64,000 nucleotides of DNA, from assembly GCF_001043975.1 (NCBI RefSeq), contig NZ_LABY01000047.1:36733-100732 (forward strand), given 5' to 3'. Position numbers and translations under genes: made by a program. Below the pieces are notes generated by a model, which saw nothing but the letters and a program-made list of their open reading frames with translations, searched no databases and had not been told where the DNA came from. Positions within the stretch are counted from its first letter, which is position 1. Each line of letters starts with the position of its first letter. Positions 31,130 to 40,472 of the stretch are shown here, piece after piece. Origin of the DNA: Methylobacterium variabile. Lineage in GTDB: Bacteria > Pseudomonadota > Alphaproteobacteria > Rhizobiales > Beijerinckiaceae.

Positions 31130-32730
31130 GGGGTCGCTCCCGGAGCGTCGCCGAGCACGGCGCCGACATAGGCCTGCGGCTGCGCGAGCCACTGCGCCGT
31201 CGCGTCGGCGTAGGACAGCGCGGGGCCGCCCCACAGGGCGAGGCCCAGGCAGGCCGCGAGCAACCCGGCGAGGGCCGTGAGCTCGGACAAGCGCAGGACC
31301 GGCGGCGAGCCGTCGTGCGGGACCCACAGGTTCAGGATGCCGAGCCGCACCATCGGCATCAGCGTACCGAGGCTGGAGAGCGTGAGGACGGCGATCAGGC
31401 ACCAGCCCGAGGCCGTGATGGCGCCGGTGGCGAGGCTCGAGAAGATCGCGAGCTTGCCGACGAAGCCCGGCAGCGGCGGGACGCCCGCGAGCACGAGCGT
31501 GCAGAGGAGGAGGCCGGCGCCCAGGATCGCGACCCCGGCGGGGATCTCGCGGCCGATCTCGGTCGCGTCGGCGTCGTCGAAGGGGTCGCGGTACTCGTCG
31601 GCGAAGACCGGCTGGGCGGCCTCGACCGGATCGCGGCCGCGCTGGAGGATCTCGGCCAGCAGGAACAGCGCGCCGGCCGCGAGCGTCGAGCCGACGAGGT
31701 AGTACAAGGCGCCGGCGAGCGCCCCGTCGCTCCCGGTGCCGAGCACCGCCAGCACCGTGCCGGAGGAGATCATCACGGCGTAGCCGGCCGCCCGCGTGAG
31801 GTCGCGCGCGGCCAGGATGCCGACCGTGCCGTAGGCGATCGTGGCGAGCCCGGCGGCGAGGATGGCGCCCTGCCCGAAACCCTCGGACGGCCCCGCCCCG
31901 AACAGGAGCAGGCTCAGGCGCAGCACGACGTAGACGCCGACCTTCGAGAGGATCGCCAGGACCGCGGCGGCGGGCGCGCTCGCCGCCGCGTAGGTCGTCG
32001 GCAGCCAGAAGCCGAGCGGCCAGGCGCTGCACTTGATCAGGAACGCGACGCCGAGGATCGCGCAGCCGATCTCGAACAGGGCCAGATCGCCGGGGGTGGG
32101 GCCCGCGAGCCGGCGGGCGAGGTCGGCCATCGTGAGGGTGCCCATCGTGCCGTAGATCAGGCTCACGCCCACGAGGAAGAACAGCGAGGCGACGAGGTTG
32201 ACCGCGATGTAGCCGAGGCCCGCGCGGATCCGCGTCTCGCCCGAGCCGTGCAGCACGAGGCCGTAGGAGGCGGCCAGCATCACCTCGAAGAACACGAACA
32301 GGTTGAACAGGTCGCCGGTCAGGAAGGCGCCGTTCACGCCCATGAGCAGGAGCAGGAACAGGCCGTGGAAGCGCGGGCCGGCCCGCCCCCAGCGGGCGAG
32401 GGAGAACACCAGGGCGCAGAGCCCGAGCACGCCGGCGAGCAGCAGCATCATCGCCGAGAGCCGGTCGGCCACCAGCACGATGCCGTAGGGCGCCGCCCAG
32501 TTGCCGACGCGGTAGACCTCCGGCGCGGTCCCGGCCCGCCCGACGAGAACCAGGGCGATCCCGATGAGCGCCACCACCGTGGCAAGGCTCAGGACCGCCT
32601 TGAACCGGTGCCGGCGCTCGTCGAGGAGGAACATCACCCCCGTGACCGCGATCGGCAGCACGATCGGCAGCACGACGACGTGGTCGGCCCAGGCACTCGC
32701 GGCGGAGGCGTTCATCACCGGCGGGCTCAT
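31126..32730 (-). CDS. mrpD: Mrp Na+/H+ antiporter subunit D
   Basis: 534 residues, about 14 membrane helices of the proton-pumping NADH dehydrogenase ND2/4/5 family. It contains the conserved region FFEVMLAASYGLVLHG with the essential helix-5 Glu, and IKCSAWPLGFWLPTTYAAAS with the Lys and helix residues of the proton channel. The ATG at 32730 overlaps the mrpC stop. The D subunit with A forms the antiport core. Confidence 0.95.
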   Translation of the reverse strand: MSPPVMNASAASAWADHVVVLPIVLPIAVTGVMFLLDERRHRFKAVLSLATVVALIGIALVLVGRAGTAPEVYRVGNWAAPYGIVLVADRLSAMMLLLAGVLGLCALVFSLARWGRAGPRFHGLFLLLLMGVNGAFLTGDLFNLFVFFEVMLAASYGLVLHGSGETRIRAGLGYIAVNLVASLFFLVGVSLIYGTMGTLTMADLARRLAGPTPGDLALFEIGCAILGVAFLIKCSAWPLGFWLPTTYAAASAPAAAVLAILSKVGVYVVLRLSLLLFGAGPSEGFGQGAILAAGLATIAYGTVGILAARDLTRAAGYAVMISSGTVLAVLGTGSDGALAGALYYLVGSTLAAGALFLLAEILQRGRDPVEAAQPVFADEYRDPFDDADATEIGREIPAGVAILGAGLLLCTLVLAGVPPLPGFVGKLAIFSSLATGAITASGWCLIAVLTLSSLGTLMPMVRLGILNLWVPHDGSPPVLRLSELTALAGLLAACLGLALWGGPALSYADATAQWLAQPQAYVGAVLGDAPGATP

Positions 32731-33110
32731 GGGTGCGGGGCTCCCGGGTGGGGATTTCCCGGGTGCGGCTCGCCCTGGTGCGGCTCGCGCCCGTCGACGT
32801 GGTCGCTGCCGGTGACGCCGCGGGCGGCGAGCAGGACCACCAGGAACAGGGCGGTGAGCGCGAAGCTGATCACCAGGGCGGTCAGCACGAGGGCCTGCGT
32901 CACCGGATCGTCGACGAAGACGCTGTCGGTGCCGGCCCCGAGCACCGGCGGCGCGCCCACGGTCAGGCGACCCATGGCGAAGATGAACAGGTTGACGGCG
33001 TAGCTCAGCAGCGACAGCCCGAGGACGACCTGGAAGGTCCGCGGGCGCAGCATCAGCCACACGCCCGCGGCGGTGAACACCCCGATGCCGGCGGACAGCA
33101 CGAGCTCCAT
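32727..33110 (-). CDS. mrpC: Mrp Na+/H+ antiporter subunit C with His-Pro tail
   Basis: 127 residues, NuoK-like. Three helices (VLSAGIGVFTAAGVWLML, VVLGLSLLSYAVNLFIFAMG, DPVTQALVLTALVISFALTALFLV) and the conserved Leu-Ser-Tyr-Ala-Val-Asn and DPVTQALVLTAIVI-type motifs. After the last helix there is an unusual tail, HVDGREPHQGEPHPGNPHP and three more residues, made of five-residue H-x-G-x-P units coded by 15-bp tandem repeats. Its start overlaps the end of mrpA by TGATG and its stop overlaps mrpD. Confidence 0.95.
   Translation of the reverse strand: MELVLSAGIGVFTAAGVWLMLRPRTFQVVLGLSLLSYAVNLFIFAMGRLTVGAPPVLGAGTDSVFVDDPVTQALVLTALVISFALTALFLVVLLAARGVTGSDHVDGREPHQGEPHPGNPHPGAPHP
32736..32780 (-). 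repeat. Three in-frame 15-bp tandem repeats at 3' end of mrpC
   Basis: On the coding strand the units are CACCAGGGCGAGCCG, CACCCGGGAAATCCC and CACCCGGGAGCCCCG, encoding HQGEP-HPGNP-HPGAP, followed by HP-stop. They end six bases before the mrpD start codon, in the same position as the repeats in the BKACE gene. Confidence 0.85.
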
Positions 33111-36043
33111 CAGGCGGATTCCTTGCTGCCGGCGGCCCGCTCGGCCTCGGCCTCCGCGACGCGGGTGCGGCGCAGGGACTGGTGCGCGAGGGCGACGAGC
33201 ATCAGGGCGCTCGCGCCGACCACCAGGACCATGATGCCGAGATCGAACACCAGGGCGCTCGCGACCGGGACCTTGCCGAGGATCGGCAGCTGCCAGTAGG
33301 CGAAGTAGGCGGTCAGGAACGGGCGTCCGAACAGCCAGGAGCCGGCGCCGGCGAGGACGGCGACGAGCAGGCCGAGGCCGATCCAGGCGATCGGCTGGAT
33401 GCGCAGGCGCTCCTCGACCCATTGCGCGCCGCACGCCATGTACTGGAGCATGAACGCGATCGTGAGGGCGATGCCGGCCGCGAAGCCGCCGCCGGGCAGG
33501 TCGTGCCCGCGCAGGAACAGGTGCAGCGCCAGCATGACGATGAACGGGAACAGCCAGGTCATGACGAGGCGGGGCACCAGCAGCGCGTCCGCCGCGGTGT
33601 GACCCGGCTCGCGGCCCTCGCGACCGCGGTCCTCGGCGTCGTGGCGCAGCTGCTGGGCCGGCCGTTCCAGGCTGTCGGGGGCGGGGCGGAAGCGGCGCAG
33701 CAGCGCGAACACCGTCAGGCCGACGATGCCGAGCACGCAGATCTCCCCGAGGGTGTCGAAGGCGCGGAAATCGACCAGCAGCACGTTGACGACGTTGCGC
33801 CCGCCGGCCTGGGGGTAGGCTTCCTCGACGAACCACCGGCCGATCCCGTCCACCGCCGGCCGGGTCATGACCGCGTAGGCGATGCCGGCGAGGCTCGAGC
33901 CCGCGACGACCGCGATGCCGAGGTCGACGATGCGGCGCCGGCGCGCCCGGGCCCGCTCGGAGACCGGGATGGGGATCGCCCGGTCGCGCTTGGGCAGCCA
34001 GCGCAGGCCGAGCAGCAGCAGCACCGTGGTGACGATCTCGACGAGGATCTGCGTGACCGCGAGATCGGGCGCGGAGAGCCACAGGAAGGTGAGGCTGCTG
34101 ACGAGCCCGGCGCCGCCGACGAGGATCGTCGCCGACAGGCGATGGTACTTCGCGCGCTCCGCCGCGCCGACCGCGCAGGCGGCGCCCACCAGCCACATCA
34201 GGGCGAAGGCCGGATCGAAGGCGGTCGCCCGGCCCGGGGCGAGCAGGTCGAGCCCGTGCACGGCGCCCGCTGCCGAGGCGGCCGTGAGGGCGGTGAGGAA
34301 CAGGATGCGCAGCTGCGGCTGCAGGCGCTCCGTGCCGGCCTTCGCTTCCAGCGCCCGGGCGCCGGTCACGAGGCCGGTCATCCCGCGCTCGAACAGCCAG
34401 CCGCCGTCGAGCCGGTGCATCAGCCACGGACCGCCGCGGGGGTTGGTGTTGATGCGCCGTCCGAACGCGACGTAGAGCGCGACGCCGCCGGCCAGCGCCA
34501 GCACGCTCATGGCGAGCGGCGCGTTGAAGCCGTGCCAGATCGCGAGGTCGTAGTCCGGCATCCGGTCGCCGAGGACGGCCCGCGCCGCGCCGGCCAGCGC
34601 CGGCCCGATCGTGAGATTCGGAACGAGGCCGATCGCGATGCAGACCAGCACCAGCGCCTCGATCGGGATGCGCATCCAGCGGACCGGCTCGTGGGGGGCG
34701 TGCGGCAGGTCGCGCGGGGGCGGCCCGAAGAAGGTCTGGCGGATGAAGCGCAGCGAGTAGAGCACCGTGAAGGCGCTCGCCAGCGTCGCCAGCACCGGCA
34801 GGGCGAGGTTGAGCAGGTGGTCGCCCGTGTTGTCCACGGCTTCGGCCAGGAACATCTCCTTGGACAGGAAGCCGTTGAGCAGCGGCACGCCGGCCATCGC
34901 CGCGGCGGCGACCATCGCGAGCGTGCCGGTATAGGGCATGGCGCGCCACAGCCCGCTGAGGCGGCGCATGTCCCGCGTCCCGGTCTCGTGGTCGATGATG
35001 CCGGCGGCCATGAACAGCGAGGCCTTGAAGGTCGCGTGGTTCACCGTGTGGAAGATCGCCGCCACGACGGCGAGGGGCGAATCGAGGCCGAGCAGCAGGG
35101 TGATCAGCCCGAGATGGCTGATGGTCGAGTAGGCGAGCAGCCCCTTCAGGTCGTGCTGGAAGATCGCGCTCCAGGCCCCGACGAGCATGGTCGCCATGCC
35201 GGCCGTGCCGACGATCCAGTACCAGCTCTCGGTCCCCGACAGGACCGGCCAGAGCCGGATCATCAGGAAGATGCCGGCCTTCACCATCGTGGCCGAGTGC
35301 AGGTATGCGCTGACAGGCGTCGGCGCCGCCATCGCCCGCGGCAGCCAGATGTGGAACGGCAGCTGCGCCGACTTGGTGAGCGCCCCGGCGAGGATCAGGA
35401 CCAGGGCCGGCAGGTAGTAGGGGCTCGCGCGGATCGTCGCGCCGGCGGCCAGGACCACGTCGAGCTCGTAGCTGCCGACGATGCGCCCGATGAGGACCGC
35501 GCCGACGAGCAGGCAGAGACCGCCGGCGGCCGTGATGGTCAGCGCCATCCGGGCCCCGTCCCGGGCCGAGGCGTTGTCGGACCAGTAGCCGATCAGCAGG
35601 AACGACACGACGCTGGTCAACTCCCAGAACGCGACCAGCTGGATCAGGTTGCCGGAGAGCACGATGCCGAGCATCGCGCCCACGAAGGCGAGGAGATAGC
35701 AGTACAGGCGCGGGACCGGATCGGCGGCGTCCATGTAGTAGCGGGCGTAGAGCACGACGAGCGCGCCGATCCCGAGCACGAGGACCGCGAAGATCCAGGC
35801 CAGCCCGTCGAGCCGCAGGACGAGGCGGACGCCGAGGGCCGGCAGCCAGTCGACGGCCCAGACCACCGGACCGGCGCCGGTGGCCAGGGGATAGAGCAGC
35901 CCGATGCAGGCGAGGCTCGTCACCGTGACCAGGCCGGCGACGCCGGCGGCGGCGTTGCGCGCATGGCCCGGCAGGCAGATGGCGACGACGCTGCCGAGGA
36001 ACGGCAGGATCGCCGCTAGGATGAGGAGCAGTTCGGGCGGCAT
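33110..36043 (-). CDS. mrpA: Mrp Na+/H+ antiporter fused subunit A-B
   Basis: 977 residues. Residues 1 to about 790 are MrpA, an ND5-like proton channel of roughly 20 helices (ELTSVVSFLLIGYWSD, VKAGIFLMIRLWP, LLAYSTISHLGLI, NHATFKASLFMAAG). Residues about 795-950 correspond to MrpB, with LFLRGHDLPGGGFAAGIALTIAFMLQYMACG. Fusion of A and B is the group-2 arrangement known from Sinorhizobium pha and similar operons. First gene of the operon, which supports pH homeostasis and Na+/K+ resistance. The promoter should lie in 36044-36110; I cannot pick out boxes. Confidence 0.95.
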   Translation of the reverse strand: MPPELLLILAAILPFLGSVVAICLPGHARNAAAGVAGLVTVTSLACIGLLYPLATGAGPVVWAVDWLPALGVRLVLRLDGLAWIFAVLVLGIGALVVLYARYYMDAADPVPRLYCYLLAFVGAMLGIVLSGNLIQLVAFWELTSVVSFLLIGYWSDNASARDGARMALTITAAGGLCLLVGAVLIGRIVGSYELDVVLAAGATIRASPYYLPALVLILAGALTKSAQLPFHIWLPRAMAAPTPVSAYLHSATMVKAGIFLMIRLWPVLSGTESWYWIVGTAGMATMLVGAWSAIFQHDLKGLLAYSTISHLGLITLLLGLDSPLAVVAAIFHTVNHATFKASLFMAAGIIDHETGTRDMRRLSGLWRAMPYTGTLAMVAAAAMAGVPLLNGFLSKEMFLAEAVDNTGDHLLNLALPVLATLASAFTVLYSLRFIRQTFFGPPPRDLPHAPHEPVRWMRIPIEALVLVCIAIGLVPNLTIGPALAGAARAVLGDRMPDYDLAIWHGFNAPLAMSVLALAGGVALYVAFGRRINTNPRGGPWLMHRLDGGWLFERGMTGLVTGARALEAKAGTERLQPQLRILFLTALTAASAAGAVHGLDLLAPGRATAFDPAFALMWLVGAACAVGAAERAKYHRLSATILVGGAGLVSSLTFLWLSAPDLAVTQILVEIVTTVLLLLGLRWLPKRDRAIPIPVSERARARRRRIVDLGIAVVAGSSLAGIAYAVMTRPAVDGIGRWFVEEAYPQAGGRNVVNVLLVDFRAFDTLGEICVLGIVGLTVFALLRRFRPAPDSLERPAQQLRHDAEDRGREGREPGHTAADALLVPRLVMTWLFPFIVMLALHLFLRGHDLPGGGFAAGIALTIAFMLQYMACGAQWVEERLRIQPIAWIGLGLLVAVLAGAGSWLFGRPFLTAYFAYWQLPILGKVPVASALVFDLGIMVLVVGASALMLVALAHQSLRRTRVAEAEAERAAGSKESA

Positions 36044-36270
36044 CGAGACAGGGGCAAAACCAACCGGCGGAGGCAGGCCGCGCCCCGTGCGGACCCGGCT
36101 CTGCTGGAATGACGCACTGCGAGGACCGCGCCTATCGTTTCAAGCTAGAACCGACCGGCGGCGCGACAAGGGAAACGGGCGGAGTTCCGCGGCCTGCGCG
36201 GGCCGCCGAGCCTCCGAATGTTGCTGCTCTTTTGCGCGCTAATGCCCCGCTGGCCGGCCGTCAATGCCGT

Positions 36271-37902
36271 CTACGTCGATCCGGCCTGCGCTCCGTCGGC
36301 GGATGCTCCAGGCCGCGGAACCGCCACCGCGGCGGACCACGGCGAGGCGACGTCGCTGCACGCCGCGGCGGCTCCGCCCTCGGCCCGCACGAAGTTCGGG
36401 CAGGCGAAGTTGATCGGAAGGACGCCGTGCTCCACCACCGCGAGCGGCCCTGCGGCGGCGAGCGCGTCCAGAACCTCGGGAGAGAGCCGGGCGTCCGCGC
36501 TCGTGCCGTCCGGCCCCGAGACGTCGATGCGGGGCGCGTGGGCCGCGGCATGCGGATCCATGCCGAAATCGATCAGGAAGGCGAGGACCTGGTACACGCT
36601 CGCCAGGATGCGGCGGCCCCCGGAGGCGCCGGCGGCGAGGCGCGGGCCCTCGCCCGCCCGCGGCGTGACGATCACCGGGCACATGTTGCAGAGCGGGCGC
36701 ACGCCGGGGGCGATCGGGTTGGCACTGCCGGGGCGCGGATCGAACCACATCACGCCGTTGTTCATGAGCACGCCGGTCGTGGGCAGCACGACCCGGCTGC
36801 CCATCGAGGAGAGCAGCGTCGTCGTCATCGACACCATCATCCCGTCCCGGTCGACGACGGTGAGGTGCGTGGTGCAGGTGTCGCCCGGCTCAGGGCTGGC
36901 CGCGCCGAGGCCGGCGAGGCGCTCGGCATAGGCCTGCCGCATGACGCGGGAGAGCGCGGCGAACCAGGCGGCGTCCGGGCCGGCGGCGGGGCGGGGCACC
37001 GACGCCATGCCGGCGACGACCGCGGCGAGCGTCGGCGCGGCGGTCAGCCCGCCGGCGGTGTGCACGATCCGGTCGTCGCGCCACGCGATCGTCGGGGCGT
37101 CGCGGATCACCGCCCGGCAGCCGGCCAGGTCCTCCCGGTCGACGACCCCGCCGAGGCCGGCGATGTCGGCGACGAGGTCGCGGGCGATCCCGCCCTCGTA
37201 GAAGTCCCGCAGGCCGGCCGCCGCCAGCCTCTCGAGCGTCTCGGGCAGGCGGCCGAGCGGCAGGCAGCCGGGCGTGCCCTGGTAGGGCGGCACCGGCGGC
37301 TGGCCGCCCGGCAGGTAGATGCGCGCGCTCTCCGCGTAGAGCCGCAGCACCGCCGCCGAGGAGGCGATCTTCAGGGTCGTGAACCAGTCCTGGACGAGGC
37401 CGCGGCGCGCCAGCGCCAGCGCGGGCGCCAGGAGGTCGGCGACAGGACGGCCGGTGCCGAACGCCTCGTGCAGCTGCGCGTAGCCCGCGACCGCGGACGG
37501 GATGCAGAACGAGAGCGGCCCGTGGACGTTGCGGTCGTCCTCGACCTCCGGCCAGGTGAACAGGTCGCGCTTCTCCCGGCCGTTGAGCGGGTAGTCGGCG
37601 GCCCGGGTGTTGCGGCTCGAGACGGGCCCGAAATCCACGACCTTGGCGCGGGTCGCGCCGGCCGGCAGCACGAGCGCGAAGCCGATGCCGCCGAGCCCGC
37701 TGTTCCAGGGCTCGACCGCCGCGAGGGCGAAGGCGGTGGCGACGGCCGCATCGGCGGCGTTGCCGCCCGCCGCGAGGATCGCCGCCCCGGCCTCGGCGGC
37801 CTCGCGGTTCTGGGCCACGACGATGCCGTCCCTCCCCGCCGCGACCGGCTTCGTCACAGTCCAGTTCTGCGTGCGAATGGGCGAACCTCCGTGGGTCGGC
37901 AT
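36271..37902 (-). CDS. ggt: Gamma-glutamyltransferase-type Ntn hydrolase
   Basis: 543 residues. Self-processing Ntn hydrolase of the GGT family. The nucleophile Thr344 is in DTCTTHLTVVDRDG, and the later GASGGRRI matches the oxyanion GSPGGxRI motif. The ATG at 37902 is preceded by GGAGGAC; the frame continues upstream to 38280 without family similarity. No signal peptide is visible from this start, so the enzyme may be cytosolic, unlike classical periplasmic GGT. It is divergent from the ABC importer at 38364 with a 460-bp gap. Related enzymes can be cephalosporin or other amide acylases, so the substrate is open. Confidence 0.9.
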   Translation of the reverse strand: MPTHGGSPIRTQNWTVTKPVAAGRDGIVVAQNREAAEAGAAILAAGGNAADAAVATAFALAAVEPWNSGLGGIGFALVLPAGATRAKVVDFGPVSSRNTRAADYPLNGREKRDLFTWPEVEDDRNVHGPLSFCIPSAVAGYAQLHEAFGTGRPVADLLAPALALARRGLVQDWFTTLKIASSAAVLRLYAESARIYLPGGQPPVPPYQGTPGCLPLGRLPETLERLAAAGLRDFYEGGIARDLVADIAGLGGVVDREDLAGCRAVIRDAPTIAWRDDRIVHTAGGLTAAPTLAAVVAGMASVPRPAAGPDAAWFAALSRVMRQAYAERLAGLGAASPEPGDTCTTHLTVVDRDGMMVSMTTTLLSSMGSRVVLPTTGVLMNNGVMWFDPRPGSANPIAPGVRPLCNMCPVIVTPRAGEGPRLAAGASGGRRILASVYQVLAFLIDFGMDPHAAAHAPRIDVSGPDGTSADARLSPEVLDALAAAGPLAVVEHGVLPINFACPNFVRAEGGAAAACSDVASPWSAAVAVPRPGASADGAQAGST

Positions 37903-38363
37903 CCAGTCCTCCGGGCGTCTGCACCGGGCGAGGATGCCCGGCCGGACCAGCCTCGACAATGGCGTCGGGTGCAGCCCTCGCCGGCCTCCCGGAAACGGAC
38001 CGGGCGGGTTCCCGGCGCCGATCCGGCGTGGGGCGAGCGGGACCGGGCGCGTCACCCGCAGCCGAGCCGAGGCATGCGCTGACTGAGAGATACTCACAGA
38101 ATATCGGTCGACACTAAAATATCCCATGGATTCGCGAGATTGATCGCTTGCCTGACCACCAAAATATCTCGCTGCATCATCACGACTTGATAGCAGCATT
38201 ATACGTCGCGCAGCGATGACGACGTCCCGCCCCTGCCGCACCGCACAATATTTTTGCATCTGCACAATATTACAGCACAAGAAGATTGCGTTTGCGATAT
38301 AACGCCAATGCCGCTATCGATGCGTATAGATAGGATCGTTCAACCGACCGCGAGGATGGTGCC
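37903..38363. other. Intergenic region, divergent ggt / ABC importer
   Basis: 461 bp. GC-rich near ggt and AT-rich from about 38090 to 38300. It holds the two GCACAATATT direct repeats (38243, 38262). The importer promoter probably includes the TATAGAT near 38325. No gene. Confidence 0.6.
38243..38271. repeat. Direct repeats GCACAATATT
   Basis: GCACAATATT at 38243-38252 and at 38262-38271, 19 bp apart start to start (almost two helical turns), about 95 bp before the importer start. A possible activator site, for example for an unseen regulator or for GntR at 44483. Confidence 0.55.
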
Positions 38364-39569
38364 ATGCTCGACCGCCGCTCGTTTCTGACCACGTCATCCC
38401 TCGCCCTCGCCTCTCTCGCGACGCCGGCCGTGCTGCGCGGCGCCCGCGCCGCGGACGCGGCCCTGGTCGTCGGGGCGCCGCTGCCGATGTCGGGTGCCTT
38501 CGCGGCGAACGGGAAGTTCGCCGCACTCGGCGCCGCCTTCGCCGCCGAGGAGGCCGGCACGGTGCTCGGCCGGAAGGCCGCCGCGCGCGACCTCGACACG
38601 GAGGGCAAGCCCGCCACGGCGGCCCGGCGGGTTCAGGAGGCGATGGCGGAGGGCACCCGGCTGTTCGCCGGCGGCATCCTCTCGTCCGAGGCGCTCGTGA
38701 TGGGCAAGGAGGTGACGAACGGCGGCGGCGTGTTCTTCACGACGGCGGGTGCCGACGAGATCACCGGCACGGAGTGCAACCGCGGCACCTTCCGCTGGAG
38801 CGTGCCCACCCACGGGGCGATCGCCCAGACCGTGCGCCCGCTGATCGAGCAGATGCCGAACGCCAAGCGCTGGTACACGATCACGCCGCAATACGTCTTC
38901 GGCGAGGGGCTGCTCGGCGCCGCCAAGGCGGTGTTCAAGGAGAAGGGCGTCGAGCACGTCGGCAACAGCTACCACTCGCTCGCCGAGAAGGAGTTCAGCG
39001 GCTACCTGACGAACGCCATCGCGGCCAAGCCCGACGTGCTGCTGATCCTGAGCTTCGGCGCACAATCCTCCGACACGCTGCGGCAGGCCGTGAGCTTCGG
39101 GCTCAAGAAGCGCATGACCATCGTGCTGGCCTGGGCGTCCGGCCTGGAGCAGTTCGAGGCCCTGGGCGCCGACCTGTGCGAGGGCGTCTATTTCGGCGCG
39201 CAGTACTGGCACGGCGTGGACACGCCGCTGAACAAGGCCCTGGTGGCCAAGGTGCGCGAGACGCGCAAGTTCAGCCCGAACTACTCGTTCGCCGGCTCCT
39301 ACCTGCTCACCAAGCTCCTGCTCGACGCCGCCGCGAAGGCGGGGTCCACGGAAGGCCCCGCCGTGGCCAAGGCCCTCGAGGGCCTGACCTATGCGGGCCT
39401 CACCGGCGACGAGGAGGTCCGCGCCGCCGACCACCAGGTCATCAAGAACTACTACCTGCTCAAGGGCAAGCCGAAGGCGCAGATGGCCGACAAGGACGAT
39501 TTCGTCGACGTGGTCAGCTCCGGAAAATCGTTCCTCTCGCCCGAGGCCGCCGGCTGCAAGATGACCTGA
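38364..39569 (+). CDS. ABC transporter substrate-binding protein (branched-chain amino-acid type)
   Basis: 401 residues. A twin-arginine-type signal (DRRSFLTTSSLALASLATPA) is followed by a periplasmic-binding fold type I: VGAPLPMSGAFAANGKFAALG, then GGILSSEALVMGKE, YTITPQYVFGEG and DVLLILSFGAQSSDTLRQA. This is the LivK/amide family of receptors for amino acids, amides, peptides or aromatic acids. It leads the cluster of permeases, ATPases, peptidase and regulator that follow. The Tat signal suggests folded export. Ligand unknown. Confidence 0.92.
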   Translation: MLDRRSFLTTSSLALASLATPAVLRGARAADAALVVGAPLPMSGAFAANGKFAALGAAFAAEEAGTVLGRKAAARDLDTEGKPATAARRVQEAMAEGTRLFAGGILSSEALVMGKEVTNGGGVFFTTAGADEITGTECNRGTFRWSVPTHGAIAQTVRPLIEQMPNAKRWYTITPQYVFGEGLLGAAKAVFKEKGVEHVGNSYHSLAEKEFSGYLTNAIAAKPDVLLILSFGAQSSDTLRQAVSFGLKKRMTIVLAWASGLEQFEALGADLCEGVYFGAQYWHGVDTPLNKALVAKVRETRKFSPNYSFAGSYLLTKLLLDAAAKAGSTEGPAVAKALEGLTYAGLTGDEEVRAADHQVIKNYYLLKGKPKAQMADKDDFVDVVSSGKSFLSPEAAGCKMT

Positions 39570-39607
39570 GGCGCACGACGGATCGGCCCGGCGGCGCGGA
39601 GGCTCGC

Positions 39608-40462
39608 GTGACTTACCTGTTTCAGATCCTCAACGGCATCGGCCTGGGGATGCTCTACTTCCTGCTCGCCGTGGGACTGAGCATCATCTTCGGGCTGCTA
39701 CAGTTCGTGAACTTCGCGCACGGCGCCTTCTACATGCTGGGGGCCTACCTCGCCTACACGATGGTCGAGGGCGGGGTGAGCTTCTGGCTCGCCCTGCCGC
39801 TGGCCTTCCTCGCCGTCGGCGCGCTCGCCGCCCTGACAGAGGCGGTGCTGCTGCGCCGGATCTACGCCCAGGCGCACACCTTCCACATCCTCGCCACGGT
39901 CGGCCTCGCGCTGGCCGTGCAGGAGATCGTGATCATCGTCTGGGGGCCGATCGGCGGGAACCTCGCCCCGCCCGACAGCCTCTCGGGCGTCGTGATCCTC
40001 GGCGACTTCATCTACCCGGAGTACCGGCTCTTCGTGATCGCGCTGACGGCGGTGCTCGCGGGCGGGCTGTGGTGGCTCCTGGAGGGCACGCGGCTCGGTG
40101 CGATCGTGCGCGCCGGCTCGGAATCCCCGGAGACGATGGGGCTCCTCGGCTACGACACCCGGCGCATCAACACGGCGGTGTTCGGGCTCGGCGCCGGGCT
40201 GGCGGGGCTCGCCGGGGCGCTCGCCGCGCCAATCCGCGGCGTCGACCCGTTCATGAGCGTCGAGGCGCTCAGCGTCGCCTTCGTGGTCGTGGTGGTCGGC
40301 GGCATGGGGAGCTACGCGGGCGCGCTCGCGGCTGGCCTCGCGGTCGGCATCGCCCAGAGCCTGATGGCGACGCTGTGGCCCGAAGGGGCCCGGCTGATGA
40401 TCTATCTTGGCATGGCGGCGGTCATCGTGACGATGCCGCGCGGGCTGTTCGGACGAGCCTGA
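39608..40462 (+). CDS. livH: Branched-chain amino-acid-type ABC permease LivH
   Basis: 284 residues from a GTG at 39608, 38 bases after the binding protein gene. About eight membrane helices; signature LSIIFGLLQFVNFAHGAFYMLGAYLA and the EAA-type loop RAGSESPETMGLLGYD, then VVVVVGGMGSYAG. Forms the inner-membrane channel with LivM. Confidence 0.94.
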   Translation: MTYLFQILNGIGLGMLYFLLAVGLSIIFGLLQFVNFAHGAFYMLGAYLAYTMVEGGVSFWLALPLAFLAVGALAALTEAVLLRRIYAQAHTFHILATVGLALAVQEIVIIVWGPIGGNLAPPDSLSGVVILGDFIYPEYRLFVIALTAVLAGGLWWLLEGTRLGAIVRAGSESPETMGLLGYDTRRINTAVFGLGAGLAGLAGALAAPIRGVDPFMSVEALSVAFVVVVVGGMGSYAGALAAGLAVGIAQSLMATLWPEGARLMIYLGMAAVIVTMPRGLFGRA

Positions 40463-40472
40463 GGAGATCGAG

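Noticed and set aside
33182..36019. 945-codon plus-strand frame opposite mrpA
   Set aside because: Arg/Asp/Glu/Gln-rich shadow of the mrpA gene, whose membrane helices are clear on the other strand.
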